A stretch of 64,000 nucleotides of DNA from an uncultured Bacilli bacterium (GTDB lineage Bacteria; Bacillota_I; Bacilli_A; RF39; UBA660): contig CAKORV010000001.1 in NCBI GenBank assembly GCA_934101625.1, forward strand, positions 62,001 to 126,000, in the 5' to 3' direction. Numbering within the stretch: position 1 is the stretch's first letter; the number at the start of each line of letters is the position of its first letter. The notes under the pieces are model-generated. The model saw only the letters and a program-made list of their open reading frames with translations. It searched no databases and was not told where the DNA came from. The position numbers were made by a program, and so were the translations under genes. Positions 27,601 to 34,922 of this stretch are shown piece by piece.

Positions 27601-28070
27601 TAGCTGAGTTTTCTAGTTATGGTAAATTGAAACCTAAGAAAGATTTATTTAAGGTAGCTATGGATATACCTAATTGTTATGTGGCAAGTATTAGTGCTGG
27701 GGCTAATGATATGCAAACTATTAAAGCATTTAAAGAAGCAAATGAACATAATGGGCCTAGTGTTATTATAGCTTATAGTCCTTGTATTGCACATGGTATA
27801 AGAGGTGGATTAAAAAATAGTATTGATGAACAAAAATTGTTAGTGGAAAGTGGATATAATATTTTAATGAGATATAATCCTGATGATGATAAGTTAACAA
27901 TTGATTCTAAGGAACCTAATTTTAGTTTATATGAAACTGTTTTTGAAAAAGAAATGAGATATAAGAATTTACAAGAGATTAATAAAGAAGATTATAATAA
28001 GTTATATGAAGAACATATGAGAAATGCAAAAAAAAGATATGAATACTATGTAAACATATCTAAAAAATAA
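24669..28070 (+). CDS. nifJ: Pyruvate:ferredoxin (flavodoxin) oxidoreductase
   Basis: 1133 residues, the single-chain PFOR length. From the N-terminus: pyruvate-binding domain with SGIYPITPSSAMATMCDKW and EAGASAMMHGAL; central gamma-type domain; two [4Fe-4S] ferredoxin motifs at ~670-685 (CIQCNKCAFICPH) and ~727-740 (CTGCTLCSKVCPG); and a C-terminal TPP domain with GACAGCGETVY (Cys ligands of the proximal cluster), GGDGWAYDIGYGGLDH and EVYSNTGGQTSKST. It converts pyruvate and CoA to acetyl-CoA, CO2 and reduced ferredoxin, so the organism ferments anaerobically. AGGTGATAAG precedes ATG. Transcribed alone. Confidence 0.97.
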   Translation: MKITSVMDGNEACLTAAYNFTEVSGIYPITPSSAMATMCDKWASMGRKNIFNEKVSVIEMQSEAGASAMMHGALQSGRLATTFTASQGLLLMIPSMYKMAGELLPGVIHVAARSLSTHALSIFGDHQDIYSTRSTGFAILSSASVQDAYNLALVSHLSSIKGRVPFLHFFDGFRTSHELNKIYTLESDDIKPLIDMESVYRFRNNSLNIGKSITRGCSETEDVYFQNTEVRNKYYEELPDIVNKYMEDINEISGENYKPFNYYGDRNAKHVIVAMGSVTDTIRSVVDDLNNNGYSTGVIVVRLYRPWSSKYFLSVLPKSVEKITVLDRTKEAGSLAEPLYLDVVMSLKGENIDIVGGRYGLSSKNVGPEDIKAVFDNMEKMKMKDHFTLGIIDDVTNTSLTVKEYNLKTDYKEIKVFGFGSDGMVSASKNIIKVIGSKPENYVQGYFEYDSKKSGGVTISHLRISKNKINAPYYLTSPNLVVVSKDSYLSKYDLLEGIKNNGILLINSSMNDIDLNKCMTLKMKETIKNNNIKVFISDADSLSKKYNLNGKINNVISFYILKMLGLSGEDLVKFKEMVRKTYSDKGNDVVLNNINAIDESIDYLREFDKKVLTFESEEDKDYTMIDKMIIRRGNMLKVSDFINHEDGTFEGGSSASDKRKISNLVPNWCKENCIQCNKCAFICPHSVIKPVSLTEEDVNRSPIKKEETIKSMGEENKGFYISINSDNCTGCTLCSKVCPGKNGEKALVMGSPIKDEDMICDYFKDNVCNDEHFSKFSVKGLGFIKPDLEFPGACAGCGETVYLKTLTSLFKGEIVISNATGCSSIYGASLPCTPYKTPWISSLFEDNAEFGYGIYTGYKNARNRIKEIMIETKDEVSKEVKDTYKLWIDNSEDVNITNEVKEKLSKSSIPSELRSLLDYIPSRKVWIVGGDGWAYDIGYGGLDHVLRSGDNVKVLVLDTEVYSNTGGQTSKSTRIGAIAEFSSYGKLKPKKDLFKVAMDIPNCYVASISAGANDMQTIKAFKEANEHNGPSVIIAYSPCIAHGIRGGLKNSIDEQKLLVESGYNILMRYNPDDDKLTIDSKEPNFSLYETVFEKEMRYKNLQEINKEDYNKLYEEHMRNAKKRYEYYVNISKK

Positions 28071-28078
28071 CATAATAA

Positions 28079-28220
28079 AAGGATTGCCCCCCTGAGAGCA
28101 ATCCGGAAAAAAGAATAAAAAGGGGTTGGCTAGTGTGATACTAGCACCAATTCGCCTATAAGTGAATTGGTAAGTCTATATACTAAACTAAAAGGGTTGT
28201 TTTGTCAACCTTTTTTTGAT
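28079..28220 (+). ncRNA. Candidate structured RNA with pseudoknot and terminator
   Basis: Directly after nifJ there are four consecutive hairpins: GGATTGC/GCAATCC (28081-28087 with 28098-28104), GCTAGT/ACTAGC (28129-28134 with 28140-28145), ACCAATTC/GAATTGGT (28145-28152 with 28164-28171), and a final AAAGGGTTG/CAACCTTT stem followed by seven Ts. The C-rich loop of the first hairpin (CCCCT, 28089-28093) can pair with AGGGG at 28121-28125, forming a pseudoknot. No ORF covers it. It does not match any RNA family I can recall (not SRP, 6S, RNase P, tmRNA). It may be a 3' UTR of nifJ or an independent RNA. Confidence 0.5.
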
Positions 28221-28245
28221 TAAATGTTAAATTCGTTGTGAAACC

Positions 28246-28314
28246 TTTGATATAATAACTATGAAAATAGGTGATATGATGTTAGGTGAAGTTATAAATA
28301 ATTCTTCTGCTTAG
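28246..28314 (+). other. Promoter-like element with a 17-codon ORF, antisense to the bacteriocin-like gene
   Basis: TTTGATATAAT (28246-28256), identical to the promoter core used before the tRNA and two other genes, is followed by ATG 28261 and a 17-codon frame (MKIGDMMLGEVINNSSA) ending at TAG 28312-28314. An AGGTGAT stands before an inner ATGATG. The frame ends on the stop of the opposing bacteriocin-like gene. It could be the remnant of a lost gene, or the start of an antisense transcript. No terminator is seen before the bacteriocin gene. Confidence 0.3.
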
Positions 28315-28433
28315 AATCTAGAACTTATGAATTTAGTGATCCATCCTATGATTTTCATTAATCCATGGTATGTACAGATTATATATGAACCGCCATTGAT
28401 ATTAAGTAATTCTGTTTTACTTAATTCTTGCAT
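28311..28433 (-). CDS. Double-glycine-leader bacteriocin-like peptide
   Basis: A 40-residue ORF with an excellent ribosome site (AGGAGGTGAT, four bases from ATG). The first 15 residues, MQELSKTELLNINGG, are a textbook class II bacteriocin/ComC leader (xELsxxEL.xIxGG) cut after GG by a C39-containing ABC exporter. The predicted mature peptide has 25 residues, starts SYIICTYHG, has one Cys, and is hydrophobic and cationic with an amphipathic pattern (MKIIGWITKFISSRF at the end). No dedicated exporter or immunity gene is adjacent. It may be a bacteriocin, an inducing pheromone or a precursor needing a distant exporter. The leader is directly visible; the activity is inferred. Confidence 0.75.
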   Translation of the reverse strand: MQELSKTELLNINGGSYIICTYHGLMKIIGWITKFISSRF

Positions 28434-28455
28434 ATACATCACCTCCTGTCTCAAT

Positions 28456-28464
28456 ATTATAACA
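28456..28464 (-). promoter_or_regulatory. Extended -10 promoter of the bacteriocin-like gene
   Basis: Read on the minus strand, TGTTATAAT (TG-n-TATAAT) lies 22 bases upstream of the start codon. The -35 region is weak, as allowed for extended -10 promoters. Confidence 0.5.
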
Positions 28465-28635
28465 ATGATTATTCAGATTTTAATGAAATAAATTATGTTT
28501 CAATAAAAAAGTAGTGTTTAATAATTGATTTATTAAAGTTAAGTGATAGAATGTTAGGATAGTTGTTTTTTTGTAAATTATTTATAAAAAGTAGTTGTAA
28601 TAAATTAAAATATATAATAATTAGTTAAATTTAAA
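28465..28635. other. Non-coding AT-rich stretch between bacteriocin-like and amidase genes
   Basis: No ORF with a ribosome site. GTGATAGAATGTTAGGA (around 28543-28560) resembles the AGGTGATATGATGTTAGGTGA block at 28270, and AAAAAGTAGT occurs twice, hinting at a decayed duplication. Nothing else recognised. Confidence 0.3.
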
Positions 28636-28663
28636 AACAAGTTATAAACTAATATAACTTGTT
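28636..28663 (-). terminator. Terminator of the LysM amidase gene
   Basis: Perfect 11-base stem AACAAGTTATA (28636-28646) / TATAACTTGTT (28653-28663), loop of six, followed on the minus strand by TTTTTAAATTT. Confidence 0.8.
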
Positions 28664-28669
28664 ATATGC

Positions 28670-30073
28670 CTATTTAGTAGGTATTAATATTTCTTGTCCA
28701 ATTGATAATGTTGAACCAGATAGATTATTAATATTTTTTAATTCATTAACTGTAACTCCATATGTATTTGCAATCTTCCAAAGTGAATCACCTTTTTTAA
28801 CTTTATATGTGGTATAAGATTCAGTACCAGGTATTTTCAATATTTGTCCTATTTGTAGTGTATTTGAAGATAGGTTATTTAAACTTTTTATATCATTTAC
28901 ACTAACACCATATTTATTAGCAATTGTATATAAATTATCGCCTTTTACCACTACATAATTAATTCCAGCTGAAGTTGTTGGTTCTTTTTCTTCAACTTTT
29001 GTATCAGATACAGGGATTAATAATTTTTGTCCTACATATATAGTGTTACCTGTAAGTTTATTTGCGCTTTTTATTCTATCAACTGTGATTCCATAACTAC
29101 TTGCTATTTTAGAAAGAGAATCTCCTGCCTTTACAGTGTATTCTATTCCTTTTGGTTCTTCTTTTACATCTATTTCTATGTTTTCTGTTTTAGGTATTAG
29201 TAATTGCTGATTAATAGTTAATGTTGTTCCTTTTAAGTTGTTAATACTCATTAGTGTATCTACAGTAGTATTGTATTTATTAGCAATTTTCCAAAGTGAA
29301 TCACCAGATTTAACTGTATAAATTAAATAGTCTTCTACTGGTTTTTCTTCATCAAGTTTAACTTTTAAATTTTGTCCTACTGTAATTGTATTTGATTTTA
29401 AGTTATTTAGATTTTTTAATTCTTCAACTGTTATACCAAATTTGTTAGCAATTTTCCATAATGAATCACCTTTTTGTACTGTATAATATGAGCCTTCAAC
29501 AGGCGCAGTATATGGAAGATTTTTATATTTAGTTATTGCTCTTACAACTGCTTCAGCATAATCTTTATAATTATTTTTTAATTGATTAACATCATCACCT
29601 TTTGAATCTAAAAAACCATATTCAACAATTACTGCTTCTGTATCTGGTGTGTTTCTGTGTATAAAATAATAATCTTTTACTGGATTACTTGGAAGTCTTT
29701 GTTGATAATTTTTTCTTATGTTTTGACCTTCACTTTCTAATTCTTCTAATATTGTATTAGAAAACTTTGAATTATTCCTAAGAGCATAAATTACTTCAGC
29801 ACCATCGCCACCTCCTGCATTTATGTGATTACTAATAACGATTACATCTTTGCCTGTACCATATGCTTTCTTAATTCTATTTGTTCTATCAGTACTATCT
29901 ATTGTTTCATCTGTAATTCTTGTCATTGTAACAGGAATACCTAATTCTCTTAATCTATCATACATGTATTTACTTATCAAAAGAGTAAGATCTTTCTCAA
30001 TTATACCATTTCCACTAGCGCCTGGATCTGAACCTCCATGTCCAGCATCAATAACAATACCTTTTAATGACAT
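28670..30073 (-). CDS. N-acetylmuramoyl-L-alanine amidase with five LysM repeats
   Basis: 467 residues. Residues ~1-190 are an Amidase_3 domain: VIDAGHGGSDPGA (zinc His), GIIEKDL (zinc Glu), ISNHINAGG (zinc His) and VEYGFLD (catalytic Glu). Five LysM peptidoglycan-binding repeats follow, each beginning like YTVKSGDSLWKIANKY and separated by short linkers. It would cleave the bond between muramic acid and the peptide stem. No signal peptide is present: the protein starts MSLKGIVIDAGHGG, unusual for a housekeeping amidase and reminiscent of endolysins or lytic enzymes released otherwise. AGGTGATTTAAATG start site. Confidence 0.92.
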   Translation of the reverse strand: MSLKGIVIDAGHGGSDPGASGNGIIEKDLTLLISKYMYDRLRELGIPVTMTRITDETIDSTDRTNRIKKAYGTGKDVIVISNHINAGGGDGAEVIYALRNNSKFSNTILEELESEGQNIRKNYQQRLPSNPVKDYYFIHRNTPDTEAVIVEYGFLDSKGDDVNQLKNNYKDYAEAVVRAITKYKNLPYTAPVEGSYYTVQKGDSLWKIANKFGITVEELKNLNNLKSNTITVGQNLKVKLDEEKPVEDYLIYTVKSGDSLWKIANKYNTTVDTLMSINNLKGTTLTINQQLLIPKTENIEIDVKEEPKGIEYTVKAGDSLSKIASSYGITVDRIKSANKLTGNTIYVGQKLLIPVSDTKVEEKEPTTSAGINYVVVKGDNLYTIANKYGVSVNDIKSLNNLSSNTLQIGQILKIPGTESYTTYKVKKGDSLWKIANTYGVTVNELKNINNLSGSTLSIGQEILIPTK

Positions 30074-30165
30074 TTAAATCACCTAGTTTATTGTATGATT
30101 TAGTAGAAAAAAAGTTAATTGTTTTGAATAAAATGAATGTCTTTTTATTTCACTAGGTTAAAAAC

Positions 30166-30375
30166 ATGAAAGGATTAAATAACACATCACATTTACTAAT
30201 CATTTTAATAATGGAAATCTTGAAGCCAGGAAAAAATATAACTGAAGGATATTATTCTCATGGAGATTCATCTGAAATTTTAATGTATTTTAATGAATAC
30301 ACATTTTTATTAGTAAGTATGCCGTTATTAGAATCTTATGTAAAAATAAATACAAAAAAGAAAAAAACAAACTAA
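30166..30375 (+). CDS. Small hypothetical protein (doubtful)
   Basis: 69 residues with one hydrophobic helix (LLIILIMEIL) and a Lys-rich tail. The ribosome site is weak (TAGGTTAAAAACATG), but the stop codon runs straight into a good bidirectional terminator, as for many real genes here. No family recognised. It could equally be a chance ORF between two minus-strand genes. Confidence 0.35.
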   Translation: MKGLNNTSHLLIILIMEILKPGKNITEGYYSHGDSSEILMYFNEYTFLLVSMPLLESYVKINTKKKKTN

Positions 30376-30406
30376 AAGAACCTACAACACAAATTGTAGA
30401 TTCTTT
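30375..30406. terminator. Bidirectional terminator downstream of glmS
   Basis: AAAGAACCTACAA (30375-30387) pairs with TTGTAGATTCTTT (30394-30406) with one mismatch. T runs on both strands; ends glmS on the minus strand. Confidence 0.8.
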
Positions 30407-30410
30407 TTTA

Positions 30411-32156
30411 TTATTCAACTGTAACACTTTTAGCTAAATTTTTTGGTTTATCAATATCATTACCTCTCAACTTTGCAATCTCATATGCAAGCATTTGTAA
30501 TGGTACTATAGTTAGAATAGGTTCAAGTATAGGATTAACTTTTGGAATAAGAATAAGTTCACTATAAACCCCGTCATTTTCTACTTCTTTATTTGTTACA
30601 AGAATAGTATAAGCTCCTCTTGCATTAACTTCTTTAGCATTACTAATTGTCTTTAAATATAAATCTTTATCAGTCGCAATTGCTACAACTGGAGTACCAT
30701 CATTAATTAATGAAATTGTACCATGCTTTAACTCTCCAGCTGGATATGCTTCACTATGTATATAACTAATTTCTTTTAATTTAAGACTTCCTTCCATCGC
30801 AATAGCATAGTCAACACCTCTACCAATAAAGTAAATATCTTCCTTTCTATAAAGTTTAACTGCTAAATCTTCATAATTCTTATTAACCAAATTTTCAATA
30901 TAATAAGGCAACATATTTATCTCTTCTTTACTAACAATAGTATTACTATTCTTAATTGCAAGTAATATTAATGTAGTAACCTGTGATAAATATGCTTTAG
31001 TAGTTGCAACTGCAATCTCAGGACCTGCTAAAGTATAAATAACATTCTTGCAAATTCTAGCAATACTACTACCTTTAACATTAACAATACCTAAAGTATC
31101 TATTCCACTTTCATTAGCCAAATTGACGCATTTCTTAGTATCAGCAGTTTCACCACTTTGACTGATGGCTATAACTAATGTTTTTTTATTATAAAAATGT
31201 TTTTTATATTGGTATTCACTAGCGATCTCAACATTAACTTTAATATTAACGAGTTCTTCAATAGCTCTCGCACCAACTAATCCTGCATGATATGCACTTC
31301 CACAAGCAACAATATCAATAAAATCATATTTACTTAAATCAAAATTTATTTCATTTTTACAAGTTCTCTTAATAACATCAGCTTCTTCATGCATTTCTTT
31401 AAGCATATAAGTTTCATAGCCATTTTTCTCAACTAAATTACTTTCACCATCAAAAGTTAAAATATTTTTATTAACTTTCTTACATTTATTATTATAAACT
31501 ACAACCTCACTATTACTTAAGCAAATAATCTCATCATTATCTAAATCTATATATTTATTAGTATACTTTAATATTGAAGGCACATCACTAGCAATAAAAT
31601 TTTCACCACTACCTATACCCACAATTAAAGGACTATCTTTTCTAATTGCATAAATCTTATCAGGTTCATTTGAATTTATAATTCCAAAAGAATAACTACC
31701 CAAAAATTTTTTACTTGCTTCACTCAAAGTCCTAATCATATTTTTATTTTGACTATATAAATAATTAATATATGCTCCAGCAACCTCAGTGTCTGTATCA
31801 CTAACAAAGCTACATCCATTATTTAATAATTCATTCTTAATCTCCATAAAGTTCTCAATAATACCATTATGTACTAAAGTAATATTTCCTTGAGAATGTG
31901 GATGAGCATTAATTTTAGTTGGTTTACCATGAGTAGCCCATCTAGTATGTCCAATTGAAACATAAGATTTTTCATCATTAATTAGTTTTTCTAAATTACT
32001 AATTCTTCCAACTTCTTTCTTTATAATAATTTCATTATTTTCTAAAAATGCTATACCAGCACTATCATAACCCCTGTATTCTAGATGTTTTAAGCCATCA
32101 ATAACTTTTTCTATCGCGTCTTCTTTATGGCTTACACATCCAATAATTCCACACAT
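30411..32156 (-). CDS. glmS: Glutamine--fructose-6-phosphate aminotransferase (isomerising)
   Basis: 581 residues. N-terminal glutaminase with Cys2 nucleophile (MCGIIGCVSHKE), GHTRWATHGKP, HNGIIEN and SDTDTEV; C-terminal tandem SIS isomerase domains (SGETADT, KLKEISYIHSEAYPAGELKHGTISLI); ends NLAKSVTVE as the family does. It makes glucosamine-6-phosphate, the entry to UDP-GlcNAc used for peptidoglycan and by tagO and the epimerase in this window. GGAGGAATTTAAATT precedes ATG. Expression is controlled by the glmS ribozyme in its leader. Confidence 0.97.
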   Translation of the reverse strand: MCGIIGCVSHKEDAIEKVIDGLKHLEYRGYDSAGIAFLENNEIIIKKEVGRISNLEKLINDEKSYVSIGHTRWATHGKPTKINAHPHSQGNITLVHNGIIENFMEIKNELLNNGCSFVSDTDTEVAGAYINYLYSQNKNMIRTLSEASKKFLGSYSFGIINSNEPDKIYAIRKDSPLIVGIGSGENFIASDVPSILKYTNKYIDLDNDEIICLSNSEVVVYNNKCKKVNKNILTFDGESNLVEKNGYETYMLKEMHEEADVIKRTCKNEINFDLSKYDFIDIVACGSAYHAGLVGARAIEELVNIKVNVEIASEYQYKKHFYNKKTLVIAISQSGETADTKKCVNLANESGIDTLGIVNVKGSSIARICKNVIYTLAGPEIAVATTKAYLSQVTTLILLAIKNSNTIVSKEEINMLPYYIENLVNKNYEDLAVKLYRKEDIYFIGRGVDYAIAMEGSLKLKEISYIHSEAYPAGELKHGTISLINDGTPVVAIATDKDLYLKTISNAKEVNARGAYTILVTNKEVENDGVYSELILIPKVNPILEPILTIVPLQMLAYEIAKLRGNDIDKPKNLAKSVTVE

Positions 32157-32219
32157 AATTTAAATTCCTCCATACAAAAAAATCTATGAAGTACCCTTTG
32201 TTATAATATTAATTTTATT

Positions 32220-32318
32220 TTTTAAAATACTTCTAACGATCATTTAACCGTAACAGCATCCGCCGAAATTTCGATAACTGTTATCCTCGTCAACCATTTA
32301 AGGATCTGGCGCTAAATA
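32220..32318 (-). ncRNA. glmS ribozyme (glucosamine-6-phosphate-sensing)
   Basis: Read on the minus strand the leader contains the conserved core: AGCGCCAGA at the 5' end, GGTTGACGAGGAT, ATCGAAATTTCGGCGGATGC and a 3' stem-loop. Self-cleavage is expected between A 32313 and G 32312 (the AG of AGCGCC). Glucosamine-6-phosphate acts as cofactor; cleavage lowers glmS mRNA. It lies about 65 bases upstream of the glmS start, as usual for Bacillota. Confidence 0.93.
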
Positions 32319-32356
32319 TGAATAAAACTCCTTTCAAACTCATACCTTTCACATCA

Positions 32357-32386
32357 ATTATAATATGAAACAAATAAAAAAATCAA
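32357..32386 (-). promoter_or_regulatory. glmS promoter
   Basis: On the minus strand, TTGATT (32386-32381) and TATAAT (32362-32357) are 18 bases apart, about 40 bases before the ribozyme core. Confidence 0.6.
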
Positions 32387-32402
32387 CTTATTTAAATTTA
32401 TC

Positions 32403-32456
32403 TTGACAATTGAATAACTATTCAACTATAATTATATTAGTTGAATAAATACTCAA
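32403..32456 (+). promoter_or_regulatory. Promoter and double operator of the metal-efflux operon
   Basis: TTGACA (32403-32408) and TATAAT (32427-32432), 18 bases apart. Operator 1, TTGAATAACTATTCAA (32410-32425), is a perfect inverted repeat lying between them. Operator 2, TTGAATAAATACTCAA (32441-32456), one mismatch from perfect, lies over the transcription start. The centres are 31 bases apart (three helical turns). The layout predicts repression by the ArsR-family product downstream. Confidence 0.75.
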
Positions 32457-32470
32457 CTAAAGGAGGCAAT

Positions 32471-32854
32471 ATGAGTAATAATGAATATAATTGTGATTGT
32501 AATATAATACATAAAGATACAGTTAATCAAACCAAAGAAAGAATGTTAGATGACATCACTTTAACTAAAGTAGCTGATTTCTTTAAAATATTAGGGGATC
32601 CTACAAGAACCAAAATCTTATGTGCTTTAGATAACAACGAAATGTGTGTATGCGATATAGCGAATGTTTTAAACATGACTAAATCAAGCATTTCTCATCA
32701 ACTTAACACATTAAGGCAAAACAATATAGTTAAATCCAAAAAGATAGGTAAAGAAGTTTTTTATACTTTAGATGATGAACATGTAACTGAAGTATTTGAA
32801 GTAGCATTAAGTCATATTGGACATAAGAAAGGTATTAACAATGAAGAAATATAA
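32471..32854 (+). CDS. ArsR/SmtB-family metal-responsive repressor (CadC-like)
   Basis: 127 residues from ATG 32471 (AAAGGAGGCAAT). Winged helix near 45-105. Both kinds of metal site can be seen: N-terminal NCDC plus MCVCD at the start of the recognition region (the CadC alpha3N site, Cd/Pb/Bi), and DDEHVTEVFEVALSHIGH near the C-terminus (the alpha5 Asp-His-His-His zinc site). It would release the two operators when Cd2+, Pb2+ or Zn2+ binds, inducing the ATPase gene, whose start overlaps its end by 14 bases. Confidence 0.92.
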   Translation: MSNNEYNCDCNIIHKDTVNQTKERMLDDITLTKVADFFKILGDPTRTKILCALDNNEMCVCDIANVLNMTKSSISHQLNTLRQNNIVKSKKIGKEVFYTLDDEHVTEVFEVALSHIGHKKGINNEEI

Positions 32855-34883
32855 ATATAATATAAATAATTTAGATTGTGCCAACTGTGCTAGAGAAGTA
32901 GAAGAGTCATTAAATAAAAATAAAGACTTTAAAAATGTAATAGTAAATTTTAATACAAAAAAACTATCATATGAATCAGATAAAGAATTTACTATCAATG
33001 AATTAAACAAGTTAGTGAAATCTATTGAACCTGGGGCAAGCATTTCAAAAGATGTTGTAGAAGAAAAGAAAGAGTTTCATGCTTGGGTTCTTATACTAGC
33101 AACTATCTTAGGTATAATCGCATGTTATTCAAAACTAAATAAAAATATAAAATTAGTTTTATACATAATAAGTTATGCATTACTTCTTTATAGAACATTT
33201 ATAAATTCAATTAAACTTCTATTTAAAAGTAAAACAATAAATGAAAATTTACTTATAACAGTTTCATGTATAGGTGCTTTCATAATTGGAGAAAGAATGG
33301 AAGGATTAATGGTAATTATTCTTTATACTATAGGTAAAATTCTAGAAGAAAAAGCACTTAATAATTCTAGAAAATCAATTCAAGATTTAATGGATTTAAA
33401 AGAACCATTCGCAAATTTAAAAACATCAAAAAGTTCTAAGAAAATAAGTGTTGAAGAAATAAAAGTGGGAGATTTACTTATAGTAAAAAAGGGTGAAAAG
33501 ATACCAGTAGATGGAATTATCTATGAAGGAGAATCACTTTTAGATACATCTTTATTAACAGGAGAATCAGAACCAGTTAAAGTTCAAAAAGGAGATAAAT
33601 GTCTATCAGGAAGTATTAATACAAGTGATGTAATCATAATTAAAGCAACATCATTATTTGAAGATTCTACAGTATCAAAAATACTTGAATTATTAGAAAG
33701 TGCCACTGATAAAAAGACTAAAACAGAAACAATAGTAAGTAAAATAAGTAAAGTTTATACACCTATAGTTTTAATATTAGCTATACTAGTCGCTATATTG
33801 TTGCCAGCAATTTCTAGTGTTACAAGAAGTGATGCAATTTACCGTGCATTAACATTCTTAGTTATATCTTGTCCATGTGCCATAGCGATCTCTGTTCCTT
33901 TATCTTACTTTACTGGAATAGGAGTATGTAGTAAAAATGGTATTTTAATTAAAGGAAGTAACTATTTAGATAATCTTACTAATTTAAATAATATAATATT
34001 TGATAAAACAGGTACTTTAACTAATGGTTCATTTGAAGTAACAGAAATAAATATCATTGATGAAGATGAAAATGATGAATATAATAAAGATAAAATATTA
34101 GAAATTCTATTAAAAGGAGAAAACTTATCAAATCATCCACTAGCTAAATCTATTTTAAAATTAACTGATAAAGAAATAGATAGTAGTGAAGTTAAAAACT
34201 TTAAAGAAATAAGTGGAAAAGGTATTACATTTACACTAAATAAAAAACATGTTTCAATTGGAAATAAAACACTTTGTAACTGTGGATATGATGCCTTATT
34301 ACATTTAAATATGGATGGAAAACACATCGCAAGTATTACTATAAATGATGGTATTAAAGAACATGCTGTGGAAACTATCATGCTTCTAAAGGCAAATAAT
34401 ATAAAAACATATATGTTTACTGGTGATAAAAAAGATGTAGCTTTAACAATTGGAAAAAGATTAGGAATAGATAAAATAAAATATGAAATGTTACCTACAG
34501 ATAAATTTAAAGAATATGAAAGTGTTGCTAAAACGAATGAAATAACTGCTTTCGTAGGTGATGGAGTAAATGATGCACCAGTATTAAAACGAGCAGACAT
34601 AGGTATTTCGATGGGAGGAGTAGGTTCTGAATCTGCGATTGAAGCAAGTGATATTGTTCTTATGAGTGATGATTTAGATAAAATTCCATTAATGATAAAC
34701 ATAAGTAAATATACAAGAAAAATAATAAAAGAAAATCTAATATTCGCAATACTTGTTAAAATAATAATACTAGTTTTAAGTGTACTAGGTAAATCAAATA
34801 TGTGGATGGCAGTATTCGCAGACACAGGTCTTACATTATTAACAATACTTAATACACTAAGAATTATTAGAAGATATAGATAA
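32841..34883 (+). CDS. P1B-type heavy-metal efflux ATPase (Cd/Zn/Pb)
   Basis: About 680 residues from ATG 32841. N-terminal heavy-metal domain with LDCANCAREVEE; A-domain TGESEPVKV; membrane CPC metal site in ISCPCAIAISVP; phosphorylation DKTGTLTNG; NLSNHPLAKS (HP motif); hinge VGDGVNDAPVLKRADIG. The CPC motif with the CadC-like repressor upstream fits Cd/Zn/Pb export (CadA/ZntA class) rather than copper. The first TTG in frame (32817) is ignored because AAAGGTATTAACA precedes the ATG. Its stop lies in a terminator loop. Confidence 0.92.
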   Translation: MKKYKYNINNLDCANCAREVEESLNKNKDFKNVIVNFNTKKLSYESDKEFTINELNKLVKSIEPGASISKDVVEEKKEFHAWVLILATILGIIACYSKLNKNIKLVLYIISYALLLYRTFINSIKLLFKSKTINENLLITVSCIGAFIIGERMEGLMVIILYTIGKILEEKALNNSRKSIQDLMDLKEPFANLKTSKSSKKISVEEIKVGDLLIVKKGEKIPVDGIIYEGESLLDTSLLTGESEPVKVQKGDKCLSGSINTSDVIIIKATSLFEDSTVSKILELLESATDKKTKTETIVSKISKVYTPIVLILAILVAILLPAISSVTRSDAIYRALTFLVISCPCAIAISVPLSYFTGIGVCSKNGILIKGSNYLDNLTNLNNIIFDKTGTLTNGSFEVTEINIIDEDENDEYNKDKILEILLKGENLSNHPLAKSILKLTDKEIDSSEVKNFKEISGKGITFTLNKKHVSIGNKTLCNCGYDALLHLNMDGKHIASITINDGIKEHAVETIMLLKANNIKTYMFTGDKKDVALTIGKRLGIDKIKYEMLPTDKFKEYESVAKTNEITAFVGDGVNDAPVLKRADIGISMGGVGSESAIEASDIVLMSDDLDKIPLMINISKYTRKIIKENLIFAILVKIIILVLSVLGKSNMWMAVFADTGLTLLTILNTLRIIRRYR

Positions 34884-34897
34884 ACTATGTCTTTTTT
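34872..34897 (+). terminator. Terminator of the metal-efflux operon
   Basis: AGATATAG (34872-34879) pairs with CTATGTCT (34885-34892) with one G-U pair; loop ATAAA contains the ATPase stop; six Ts follow. Confidence 0.75.
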
Positions 34898-34922
34898 CTT
34901 TGTTATATACATACACTTTAAC

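Noticed and set aside
28590..28630. dif-like sequence (ATAATAATTAGTTAAAT) near the composition switch
   Set aside because: Too many mismatches to known dif sites; expected by chance in such AT-rich DNA.
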